Origin: Clavelina lepadiformis
Lineage: Eukaryota; Chordata; Ascidiacea; Aplousobranchia; Clavelinidae
Length of the DNA stretch: 64,000 nt
Assembly: GCF_947623445.1 (NCBI RefSeq)
Contig: NC_135241.1
Span: 808,501 to 872,500, forward strand
Direction: 5' to 3'
The position numbers and the translations under genes were made by a program. Shown here piece by piece: positions 48,796-60,200 of this stretch. The notes below the pieces were generated by a model that had not been told where the DNA came from, did not search any database, and saw nothing but the letters and a program-made list of their open reading frames with translations. Each line of letters starts with the position of its first letter. Within the stretch, counting starts at the first letter, position 1.

Positions 48796-51337
48796 TGTCT
48801 TGGTGGTAAGTCGTGAATATTTTCTCATCTTTCGTCTAAGGCTTGAACTTCAACTTCCGTGGGTCAAGACGGATCCACTCACTGGAGTTCATATTGTTAC
48901 GTTTTTCAAATATTTTTGTTCGCTTCTGTTAGAAATTGTGTCAAAAAACCGCCAATTTTCTGTGCAGTTTTGAGTTGCGTTTTTCAATGCTTTAGCCATG
49001 ACATGCTTTATAAGTTCAAGGAGGATCGATTTTTGATGGAAGGTTTTCTTTAAATGTATTTCGTTCAATCTAGTGACTAAACACTGCTAATATTCAAGCC
49101 GTTTTACTACGTTTTTTGGCTCTTAAAGATATTTTTCCAAAGAGATTGCTAAAACTACTGAAACATGTTCCTCAACAACGCTTTGTGTTTATGGGCGAAA
49201 TTATTCTCGATAATTAAACAAGGTGGAATATTTGCGGGGCTGCTAATACTTTTATCCTCATCTTCTGTGTAATTTTCTTTCTATGTTTGTAACAACGTTT
49301 GACAAAATTGAAAAAAGTTTTTCCAGTTTGCATCACCAGCTCACAGTGAATATCGCTTCATGAGGTGACTTGCAGTTTTCTAAACCACACCCGCATGAGT
49401 GTGGATGTTCAATTTGCTCGTTTTGCTTAAAACAACGGTGTGCGTACGACAAAACTGTTCAATATAAATTCATATTAATGGTTTGAAAAGTCCAAGCTTA
49501 TGAAGAATAACTTTGCTGTGCACATGATACTTGACGTCATAGGATCACATTATGGCAACTGTGTTGTGTGTGCTCACCGTTGCTAGAACATTTTCAAACG
49601 GTTGTGATTTATGCTGACTAAAGAGTAAAGGGGTGTTGGTCAAACTAACGTCCAAGTCTTATAATTGATCTCATGATTATTAGCTAACAATACATCGTAA
49701 TAATGGCAGAGTAATATAGGCCTAATATATTTAACACAATATAGGCTACCTTATAAATGGCAAACGACCGAACTTCAATGAATGCCCACACTGAATGGCA
49801 CATAGGAATGAAGCAAGCACCGAAACGAGACTGTTATTACGTAATTATATTAGCTTTTTTCTATAAAATCATTCTAGAGTATTCCTTAATGGTTGCATGA
49901 CTTTGTCGAAAGCTAATGACGTGCTAATAATTATGATAAGCAAAGCACGGCGCACTGCAATCCAGCAGCAATGAACTACAGAGCTGCATTGCACGATGTA
50001 ACACATTTGACCACTTGGTGCTGACAAAGAGTAAGTAAGATAGCAAAATTTTACACACTAGAAATTTAGGCATTAAAGTGGTTTTTAGTATTCTCGGACA
50101 AGTATTTAGTATTCTATTATTTACAAATTTTACTGATGTAACATGACCGCGCACTTATTTACAGAATGGGGAAAATAAGAAATACTGCCCCAATGATAAT
50201 AAATCCTGGTTCATTGTGCTGCCTAATGCACAAACGTGGCGTCCGCTTTAAGCAAAGTAACTCCACTTAATAATTGATTAAATGTTCGTGGGCGTAGGAA
50301 TGGAGCTTACAGACACCAAATAGTTCATTAATTTTGTTTTTATTTTCACAGTCTTAAATGCAACCATAAGACACATAAATGTGACGTCAAAAACTTGTAT
50401 AACAACCATGTATTATATCGTCAAAAGCATAAAAATAAAATAAGCGTTAAAATATTTAATACCATGAAGCCTAAATAAAGAGATAAATCATTAAAAAATC
50501 ATGTTGGAAAAACGTGAAATGGCAATAATTACGAGCCATTAAAGTCAAAAAGAAAGTGTAAAAAATCTGTTCATATTCTAATAGAATTATTCTACCAACA
50601 TCAACATATAAAAGCATAAGTTTGCTTCAGTCGCTTCCAAAATGTTTGCACAAAATCTTATCGAAAAATGAAATGAATCCAGAATGATCTGTCGTCATAA
50701 TGAAATAGCCTAATTATTCCATTTTTTAAAGAAATAAAGTCGTTATTTATGAAAAAGTAAGAAAAATAAAGTGCTTTGAAAGCAAGAAGCTAGCCTTGTC
50801 AGCATCAAAGCTAAGATCTAGTTTGATATAATTTATAATCATTATAAACGTTTCAAATACAAACGCCTTTGTCAATGCAATAATTGCAGAGAATTTCTGC
50901 TGTCATTTAAAGTAATTTGTTTTAACCAGAAAAGCGTCGTCAAGGCTACGCATATCATCAAGTATATCATATTATCGTCAAAAACTGTACGTTATGATAA
51001 ATCATAATAACGAATCGTTAATTCATTTTTATATCTCCTGGTTCAACACATAAAGTTAGATTGAGAAAGGTCGATGAAAGTTTTAAAATGATACCAACAG
51101 GTTGGTTGTCAAAAATTGCAAATAAACTCCAAATGGTAAATTAATTGAAACAATTTTTATATTTCGATGTTGGGCAACGCTGGTGCTACTATGGCCGCGA
51201 CTTGACTGAAATAAAGTCATAACAGTTTAAACAACCACCGAGACATGCTGAAGCGTTGATGATTTTCGATTTAAATCGCTTGACAATTTGTTTTCTCAAA
51301 AACAAACTCCAAGTGAAAACACCTGTTTCCTTTAGAG

Positions 51338-51527
51338 CAGCGGTTCCCAACTGGGGGTACGAGATCGAACATAGTCACGTCATCGTCATTAAACATCGGG
51401 GTACGAAGATCCTTGGGTCACAGAGCAATATATATATGAAAAATTCCATCAGAATTTTTTTAGGGGTACGAAGAATGCTCTCACCTGACAAAGGGGTACG
51501 AGCAGCAAAAAAGGTTGGGAACCACTG
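51338..51527. mobile_element. hAT-type MITE, 190 bp
   Basis: The ends CAGCGGTTCCCAACT and GGTTGGGAACCACTG are inverted repeats with one or two mismatches. They are flanked by a perfect 8-bp target duplication CTTTAGAG (51330-51337 and 51528-51535). The interior has four copies of GGGGTACGA. There is no coding capacity. Confidence 0.92.
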
Positions 51528-51557
51528 CTTTAGAGTGCATCTTGGCACTGAACAACC

Positions 51558-52775
51558 CTTCTAATGACGTCACTTCATGATTATTTGCTTGTAATGACGT
51601 TCAATACAGAAATACACAAATCTTGTGTCTTCATGATGACGAAGATTTAATGAATCAAGTGATTCCTTCCAAGTGATTCCTTCCAAGTGATTATCCAGTA
51701 ATGTCCTGGAACAACGGATCATCTTGAAAACTAAGCGTTTTTTCATTTTTGAGCTTCAGTTCATATCTGTAACATCTTCAGTCGATAATGAGAAATCTTT
51801 TCACTTTTCCTGATATTTATACAAAGTGGGACAAAAGAAAAACAAATGTAGGAAGGTTATATGAGAATCGAAGCCATTGTTAAGATGCTGACCAGGCTTT
51901 CCGATGCTTTCCCACATCTCGAAAGAGCTCATTGGTATCAGTTACTCGACATATGTGACTTCACATATGGTTGTTGTTATGTTGATTTGCATTTTACTGT
52001 CTGATTTAACGGCCATATTGTGCAATATTTCGTTACCATTAAATGCTTTCCCAGCTACATGAACGGCATTCAAGCACCAGCTACACATGTCATGTTTTAT
52101 TATTGCAGTTTTCAGTAAACTCTTACAAACTGGTTCGTAATAAGTGTCATAATAGGAACTCACAATATATCAAGCGATTTATAATTACCGCAATAAATAT
52201 AAAAGGAAAATAATTGCAAGATCATGTTTCAAAAACGTTGCTTAATGGAAACTGTCGGTCACGTAATAAAATAACTGGAATGTAATTGAATTGTCATACA
52301 TCAGCAGCACAAATAAACCAGCAGCAAACACGTCATACATCTCATTGCTTAAAAGTGAGTGTAATTGATATCAATAAAATCATTCTAAATCTAAGACCAA
52401 TTAACTGATAGCAGTGAGCTCTTTCGAGATGTGGGAAAGCATCGGGAAAACCTGGTCAGCATCTTAACAATGGCTTCGATTCTCATATAACCTTCCTACA
52501 TTTGTTTTTCTTTTGTCCCACTTTGTATAAATATCAGGAAAAGTGAAGAGATTTCTCATTCTCAACTGAAGATGTTACAGATATGAACTGAAGCTCAAAA
52601 ATGAAGAAGCGCTTAGTTTTCAAGATGATCCGTTGTTCCAGGACATTACTGGATAATCATTTGGAAGAAATCACTTGATTCATTCAATCTTCGTCATCAT
52701 GAAGACACAAGATTTGTGTATTTCTATATTGAACGTCACTACAAGCAAATAATCATGAAGTGACGTCATTAGAAG
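51558..52775. mobile_element. Foldback element with about 370-bp inverted arms
   Basis: The left arm 51558-51930 (starting CTTCTAATGACGTCACTTC) is the near-exact reverse complement of the right arm 52416-52775, around a 485-bp unrelated centre. The left arm carries an extra copy of AAGTGATTCCTTCC, explaining its greater length. No target duplication is evident and the centre has no transposase-like ORF. The arms could form a very long hairpin. It is probably a nonautonomous DNA transposon of unassigned superfamily. Confidence 0.8.
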
Positions 52776-53949
52776 AGTTAAACTATATCTTGATATTCTC
52801 CAAAGTAGAAAGGTAATTGATATTGCGAGTTTATATAATACCCCAAATTATCCTTGCGCTTTGATTCTAAAGTGTTGAGTTTTGGCAACAATCAATAAAC
52901 TTAACTGATCTATTCCAGTGAACTCATAAAGACGAAGAATTTCAAAATTGATCAATATGGAAAATGAGAAATAATAATCAGCTTTTTGTATCAATTAGAA
53001 TTTATCTGATTAGGAAACTGACAACACTTTTTAAAGACAAGTTTGCAAAGTTTTGTTGCGTTGTCAAAAACCTGACAACCAACTTGTTGATAACATTTAT
53101 AATTTTTATCAAATTTCGTTTATATTGTCTTATTATGTGACGTTTTGTCGTCATTAAGTCACATGACGTCACCACTTAGAGTTGGTGATAAGATAACATA
53201 TACTTGACGACGCTCCCCTTGCAAAAACGAATTCAATTCTTTCGATCACAAAACTTTCCTGCAATTATTTTACCGACCAATGCGTTGTAAATTGAGACGT
53301 TTTTTTCGCATCAAAGTGAAGTTACCTCCATGACTCTGCAACAATTTGCTATCTAATTACGTCATATCTTTTATGCTTTTCTACATATGACGATTTTTTT
53401 CATTAAAAAATGTAATGTCGCACTGTTAATTTTATTGTGACCAAAGTTTTATAATGTTCTGATTTTATTTATTAACATACAACGAAAAACATTTGTTTGA
53501 ATAATAATTGAATATTTGACCGAACCAAACTTATGCTTCTATACAGTGATGTTGGTAAAATATTTTTACCTGGGTATTTAACATGTATATTACATTATAT
53601 CATGACGTAAATGGTTTATATACTTGCTACCATTTCAGACTGTAACTTTTATTCTGTTCTGTAGCATTCAACGATGTAAGTGTTTTCACGTTTACATTGA
53701 CAAGTTCATCATAAAATCGCCTGTCATGTTTTTTGTTGCAACAAAAGGTGTTGATGACGTGTACATTTGTCCTCACTTACATGTGACTAAGTATGACGAT
53801 TGTTCACTTTGACAAATAAAAAATGCCTTTAGAGTTGTTTTTTCAAGTTCAGCTTGAAATCCAGCTTTAACTTTATCACAACAACATAATGTAAATATAA
53901 TGTAAAAATGTAAATGTAACAATGCTTACTATGTAAAAATAACGTGTCT

Positions 53950-54085
53950 ATACGACAAAACAGCCATATACAGAATGTATTATACATATCTATGGTTAGA
54001 GTTATAGTTAGGATTAGGGTTAGTGGTTAGTTTCTAAACAACAAAAGAGCCATATACAGAATGTATTATCCATATATATGGTTCT
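53950..54085. repeat. Short duplication flanking a degenerate telomere-like tract
   Basis: Two copies of a segment containing CCATATACAGAATGTATTAT and an ATATGG end (starting near 53963 and 54050) flank GTTATAGTTAGGATTAGGGTT, a degenerate TTAGGG-type stretch. Confidence 0.5.
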
Positions 54086-54237
54086 GTGCAAATTGAATTT
54101 GTTCCTATTGCTGGAGGGAAGCCACGTCACCTGGCAGTTCACATCATGAGTCATGGCATCAAGTAGTCGCGCTCCATACTATAGGACTAGTCTGTCATGT
54201 AAGTTAAATGTATTATCATGTAACAAAACTTCGTTTG

Positions 54238-57200
54238 TTAAGTATTGTTTGGTTCCAAGCCGTTGACAACACTTGAATTAAGGTTGACCAAGTTAATACG
54301 GTGCGTATTTTGCACAGACTTATGTTCACTTGAACTGCTTGAAGACTTGCTAAATGAATTCAGAACAAGTCGTTTCGCGTCTGAATTGCGTAAAATTGCC
54401 AGAACACAAACGAACAAGCCCTGAAATAGTAAACACGATCGAATTGCATTATTGTCATCCACATATTTTAGAAGCGGAAAATCATTTTATCAAATCAACT
54501 TCATTAACATATTCTACCTGAAAAGTGTTGATGATGGCAAATATCCAACTGATCGCTGTCATTGCAACTTCACTGGTTACAAAGAGAATCATATACCCGA
54601 AGATCCAGGTGATTCCCATTGTCAAGGTCATGCTTACAGCCATTGTCAGTGATTGTGACGTAGTTCGTCTTAAGTAAACGTTTTCCGCCTTAGAAAAAGT
54701 CAGAATTTACTTTCCATCACACATTTCAGGAGACTTTTTAGGGTGAAAACTCTTTGACTTACCTTCAAATTTGGTTTCTGTAGTTCACACGTCACTCGGC
54801 AGAAAACAAAGAGATTATAAAGAAGAATTAATCCGACCGGCAGCAGAAAACCCCAGTGGAGGGCATGACCTTTCAACCAACACACGTGACTAGATCGGTA
54901 GGAATCAAAAGATGAGTCACCTGATCATTAAATTTGGTTTCAAAGATTTTTCAAGATATTTTAAAAGAGCAACACTTCATCATAAAATTCAGAAGAACAA
55001 CTTTACTCTAAACACTGGCTTATAGTTAGGGAAGTGTGACTTACTTCCGACGGCTACTCCTGCAGTAACAGCGACAGCAAAGGCAGGTACGATGTAACTG
55101 AAGGCGCTTGCTTTGACCATAAAGCCCGACCTGTACTTCCCGAACACCTGCGGACAAGGTTTAACTCAACTCTTCCTCAAAAATGATATCTAATATTTTT
55201 GGCGACTATTTTTTCAAAAATAAACCGCTAATGCCTTATACATTATGTTATAATTAAGAACAGTGTTACTTGCGTTGCCAGTGAATATCTACGGGGAGTA
55301 GGGCGACTGACCCTTCAGTTTTAAGTGCCCTAAGTCTAATGTTTAGGCGTACAGTTGCTCGACACCTACGCCGATTTAAGAGCTATAGTCGCCATATATA
55401 AAAAAGTTTAGCCAAGCTGCAGTTCATAAATGAAGGGCAACAGAAGATAATATTTGGTAGCTATGATGTCACAATGCAAACTTGGTAGCACTGGTGCGTC
55501 GCCGAGTGGCGACAAGTGACTATAAAGCTAACAGCACTTCGAATATTCATTTGCTTGTGCTTAGCCCTCGACAAAGTTATGGATACTAATATAGTTAGTA
55601 ATTAGTAACACTGAAACCAGGTTATCATGTCTGTGCAGCGGACACGATGGCAATTTATGTCTAATGCCACGTGCGTAAGTGGATTTGTCGTTAAAATGGT
55701 TCTGCCAGGCTAACAGTTTAAGCGGTTAAGTGTAATGCGTTGCAACAGAAGTTTTACCTTCACAAGCGCCGCGTACATTTCGAAGCTGTAAATCGCCATC
55801 CAGCACCACGTGACCAACCAAAAGTAATGCAGGAATGCAGTCACCACCACACAACCGACCGCGTTGTCGATGCGGGAAACCCCCGAAATAAATACCAGGT
55901 AAGAGACGCACAAGTTGGAATAAATGTGAAGGAGAATCTTGCTTGCTCTGTATTTTCTTGAATCCCTTGTAGAAAGAAATAAAAATAGTCTGTTAAAAAC
56001 AGTATAGATATGATAAATACACACGACATAAAACTATTCATATTTTAACATATACTTTATAGGTGTATGATAAGCCTATGTCATGGTATCACTTATCCTT
56101 GGACTGAGGAATTTTTTTGCACAATTTAAACTCATTTTCAACTTAAACCAAACTTAAATTTGATTAATGATATCATTCACCTGTTAACGCTGATGAGGAT
56201 TATTGTGACGATGAGGCAGATTATCGATAGAATGCATCCGACGTCACTAACGATGCCCAGCTCGCGGTTTGCAGGAACATCTTCAGATTTCTGCGTCATT
56301 ATAAACAATAAAAAGCTGTTATAGCAGGATTGACTTCCTACTGTTCTAGCTGCTACACAATAACTTCCTACTGTTATAGCTGCTACTACACAACACCAAC
56401 TCAACCATTGAACACGGCACTTTATATAACGGTATTAGGTTTGTGCATGGTACAAATGTGTTCCTAGCAGTACCTACAATTAAAAGTGCAAAGTTTGTGA
56501 GATGGGTGCATAGGCAGACAGGCGGGTGGGCTGTTTGGTTCAAACTACATCCCTCCGTGGACCATCGGCTTGTATTGAAGTCCCAAAACACGCATTCCAA
56601 GGTCGTCCGCACATCCTAAACATTCAAGAGATCTGTGTTGGGTGTATATGTGCCTGGTTTATTACAAAATGTTCAAATTACTTCCTAATAATCTCACCAT
56701 AAGTTTATTCCCTGGTTTTGGAGATGTACCGTTCCTTACTCGAATGGTTACGTGTTCGATTTTGATTGGTTCGTTAAGAGCGTCAGATAAAACGTTGACT
56801 CCGACATCAATAGACAACACCTGACAAAACAAATCAACTTCGTGATGATAAATCATCATAAAAGGTAAAGGTTTAACTTATGTTCAAGCTTTAATTTATG
56901 AAAGTTTATTTTCTGTTGTCAGTTGACAACGTTGTCACTTTGCGCTTAAGTATAGGCTATACTTGATTAGTTTTATTAAAACAAAGTTTAGTATATTTCT
57001 ATGCAATGACGTCATACTTCAGTGACGTTATCATTGCTGGGGAAGAGAAAGTCGTCCTTATAGATGATGAAGGAAATTCTTCCGTTCATGGCATTCTCCG
57101 ATGACGAATTCCTCACCCTCGTCACCAGAGGTGGGGGAATCACCACATGAAACGGTGTGATTGTGGTCATGGCAACGGTGTCATTGAGTTGGGGGGAAAA

Positions 57201-60200
57201 TTGAAAATCATTGGATTCAGACTCGGCGAGATCTTCCACCTGAAGCATTTTAAAGAAAGACATAATGTCGCAACAGATCATCACTTAAAATGGAAGATCT
57301 ATTTTTCAAGTCTGACAAAAATTGTATAGAAGATGGAGTAATAAGTAACACGGCTTATATATACACTTTATACAATAAGTTGTCTCACATAAAGCAGAAA
57401 ATTTGAAGTTTCCAGGGAAAAATTTTTCTTGTTTCCTTCAAGACTCACATGAAGCGCCAGAGTAGGAAGAATCTTGGTGAGTATTTCTCCTCCGGACCAA
57501 TTCATCTTCCGATCTCTACTGACCACTGACGACGCGATTTTTGCTAGGTTTGTAAACAACGATTGATCGTTTATCTGTAAATAGAAATGCACTTTTAGAA
57601 CAAGATAACGACTTAACCCATGTCCTATTCATTCAATTTGCGTCAGCCACTGAGTTCCTGACCTTTAATGACCCGTCTTTGACCTTCTTTGTGACGATTC
57701 CGAGAAGTTCCAGGATCTGATGAATATCCTGCTTAGATAGTGAACTTGTATTGCGGGTCATTTCTTCCAAATGAGCGATAGCAGCCATAAATTTTTTTTG
57801 AGAGTCTGTAGTCTGTAATTCCTGTAATGCCTGTAATGCCTGTAATGCCTGTAATGCCTGTAATGCCTGTAATGCCTGTAATGCCTGCAATGCCTGTAAA
57901 ACACAGATCAAATTTAGCACTGAAGTTTGCAAAATACTGCACGACCTTATCCGAAAGGTTTCCAAGAAGCGTACAAGGATGCGGGAAATTTGAACAAGGG
58001 TTACGCAAAATATCTCAAACATATTTCAGGAAAATGAATTAAATCCAAATTTGTATACAACCAAGTGATCATCCATATTGCCTTCATGATTGTCAGACGT
58101 AGAAGATTTAACTGTCCCAACATTTGTTGAAGCTTTACCAAAAAAGATAGTAGATCTCGTAATTTCTACAAATCAAAATAACTCTTAGCAACAAAAGGTT
58201 TTATTTATATGCTTATATTCAGTGCTACAAATCCAACCGAATTTAAAAGCACAATTCAATGCAAATGTTACGTTAATAAAATTATTTCAAGCGCATATAT
58301 ATTTCTAGTGGAACTCAAGTTTCAAAACGTGTGTGGTTTTACGTGAAATACATGTTATATTTGTTTGTAACAAAAAATGTATAATTTGCATATAAATGAA
58401 TTTACAAATGTATGTAAGGTAATAGATATACCTGTATCTGTAAATGTATTTGTTTACTACAATTTCTCTTGGCCGGTTACAAACGTATATGACGTATGAC
58501 GCATTTTTTGCGTCAGATTCAGACGTTAGCGTTTAGTCATTTACAAATTGCTAATGCTGCAGCATTACAGTATTGGGTTAGGTGCCAGCTCTTTGCGAAA
58601 ATTTTAATTGCAATTTGCGAAGTTGGTTGTTTGTTGAACTTGACAAAAGCATTAACTAGCTGTGATCGTTCACAAATAATTTAAAGTGTCCTAAATCAAA
58701 ATAACGTGTTTCGACTTTCATTTACCACACTGATAGGGTTCATTCCAAAAACTCGACATCACAACCCGTACTTTGCTTTGATTTATATGGCCCCAACATT
58801 GTGATGGTTAAATTTGAACGGCGGCCAAATACAGTTTTTGCACCAAAGTGACGTATAAGCTACTTCTAACATGTCCACCTGGTCTAGACGTCCAAGTATT
58901 GTTTCCAGTCCAGCCTGGTATGGTTGGCGCTGGTGTGTTGTTTGCTTCAATGCTTTTTTCTATTGATAAAAATAAACAAACGATGTGTGTCATCTTGGTG
59001 CAAATATCACTTTTTTTCTTCCCAATTTTGTAAATTGTTTCTCGGCTTAACCTGGACTTGTTACTAGATACCGGAATTTCAAGTATTAGTGCAAAACAAA
59101 TTTGGTTACTTTCATTGCTGCTGAAACACGTAAATTAACGTTAACAAAACCTGTACCTTTCCGTAAGGTGGAGCAGTTGCACGTTAAACTGCTGTTGATT
59201 GTTTTGCAAACAAAGACGTTTTACCATTATGCAAAGGATACTAACAAAGATAAATGGAAAAGAATTTCCAAAATTTTTGGAAAAAATATTTCTGTCTACA
59301 CGCGACATGGTCTTGTCTCGCAAATCTTTATCCTCGGACTGAGGAAAGTGTTTGTACCACTTAAACCTGGCGATGATTGCTCATCGCTCGAGCCCGTTTA
59401 TACCGAACAAGGGTTTGTGCAAGTATCGAATACGGAACACGAGCCGCATTTATTGCGACGCCAGCCCTCGAACCACTCGATTACCGAGCTGACTAAAAAC
59501 TATCAGACTGGGCATCATAACTGTGCAGCTGTGCACGGGGTACCAAATTATTTTCAAACTTTATGTCATCTTGCCGAAGCAATTATTTTCTAGATTTGAA
59601 CTTGTGAGGTTATCAAAGTTAACATAGCAAGGGCAAGGAAGGATTATTTTACAAACATTCGTTGGAGGAAGAAGTTTCGGCAAGACCACAAGATGACTCG
59701 CATCGTAATCCGTTTCCTGACTTGATGACTCAGCTAGATTTTAAAATCATTTCATAAACTGATGTCGGGACAATTCGACCCAAGTAAGAAAAATTGTGTT
59801 TACGCAATTCGTGCTTTCAGTGAAATTTATCCATTATAGAAGTTCAAATAATTCTTGTTTTTATAGTTTTAGAAATTAATTAACAAACAATACACTGTCA
59901 ATGAGGATCTCTTTATGCTACTGGCTGTTGAAAGATAAAAATAAATCCTACAAGTCTATCATCGTACGCTGTTCTGTATGTGCCTAATTTTCGTCTAACA
60001 GTCTGTACTAACTCTACAGTATATTCATTTCAAGTATGTGTGCTTATTGCTTATGTCTTAGAAAAACTGACAGAAAACAGCATAAATACAAAACATATGT
60101 TTTAACATTACAACAAACCCGTGATCTGCTGTACGTACCTGTGTTGTTCTTTTGGTAGGCTGTTACGGTTTTATTTTTTGTTACGCTTGCATCATTCGTC

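Larger units (their letters stand above)
48796..54237. other. Convergent intergenic region between NIPSNAP and the adhesion GPCR
   Basis: 5.4 kb of AT-rich DNA (the genes end toward each other). It contains a MITE (51338-51527), a foldback element (51558-52775), five TGACGTCA copies (49532, 50382, 51565, 52761, 53164) and a telomere-like tract near 54 kb. ORFs of 60-110 codons here show no family features. Confidence 0.45.

Noticed and set aside
59102..59593. 163-codon plus-strand ORF in the receptor intron
   Set aside because: It lies in the duplicated intron on the opposite strand and overlaps the SINE-like sequence. In copy B it is split by a single base change, while the receptor exons on the other strand are kept.
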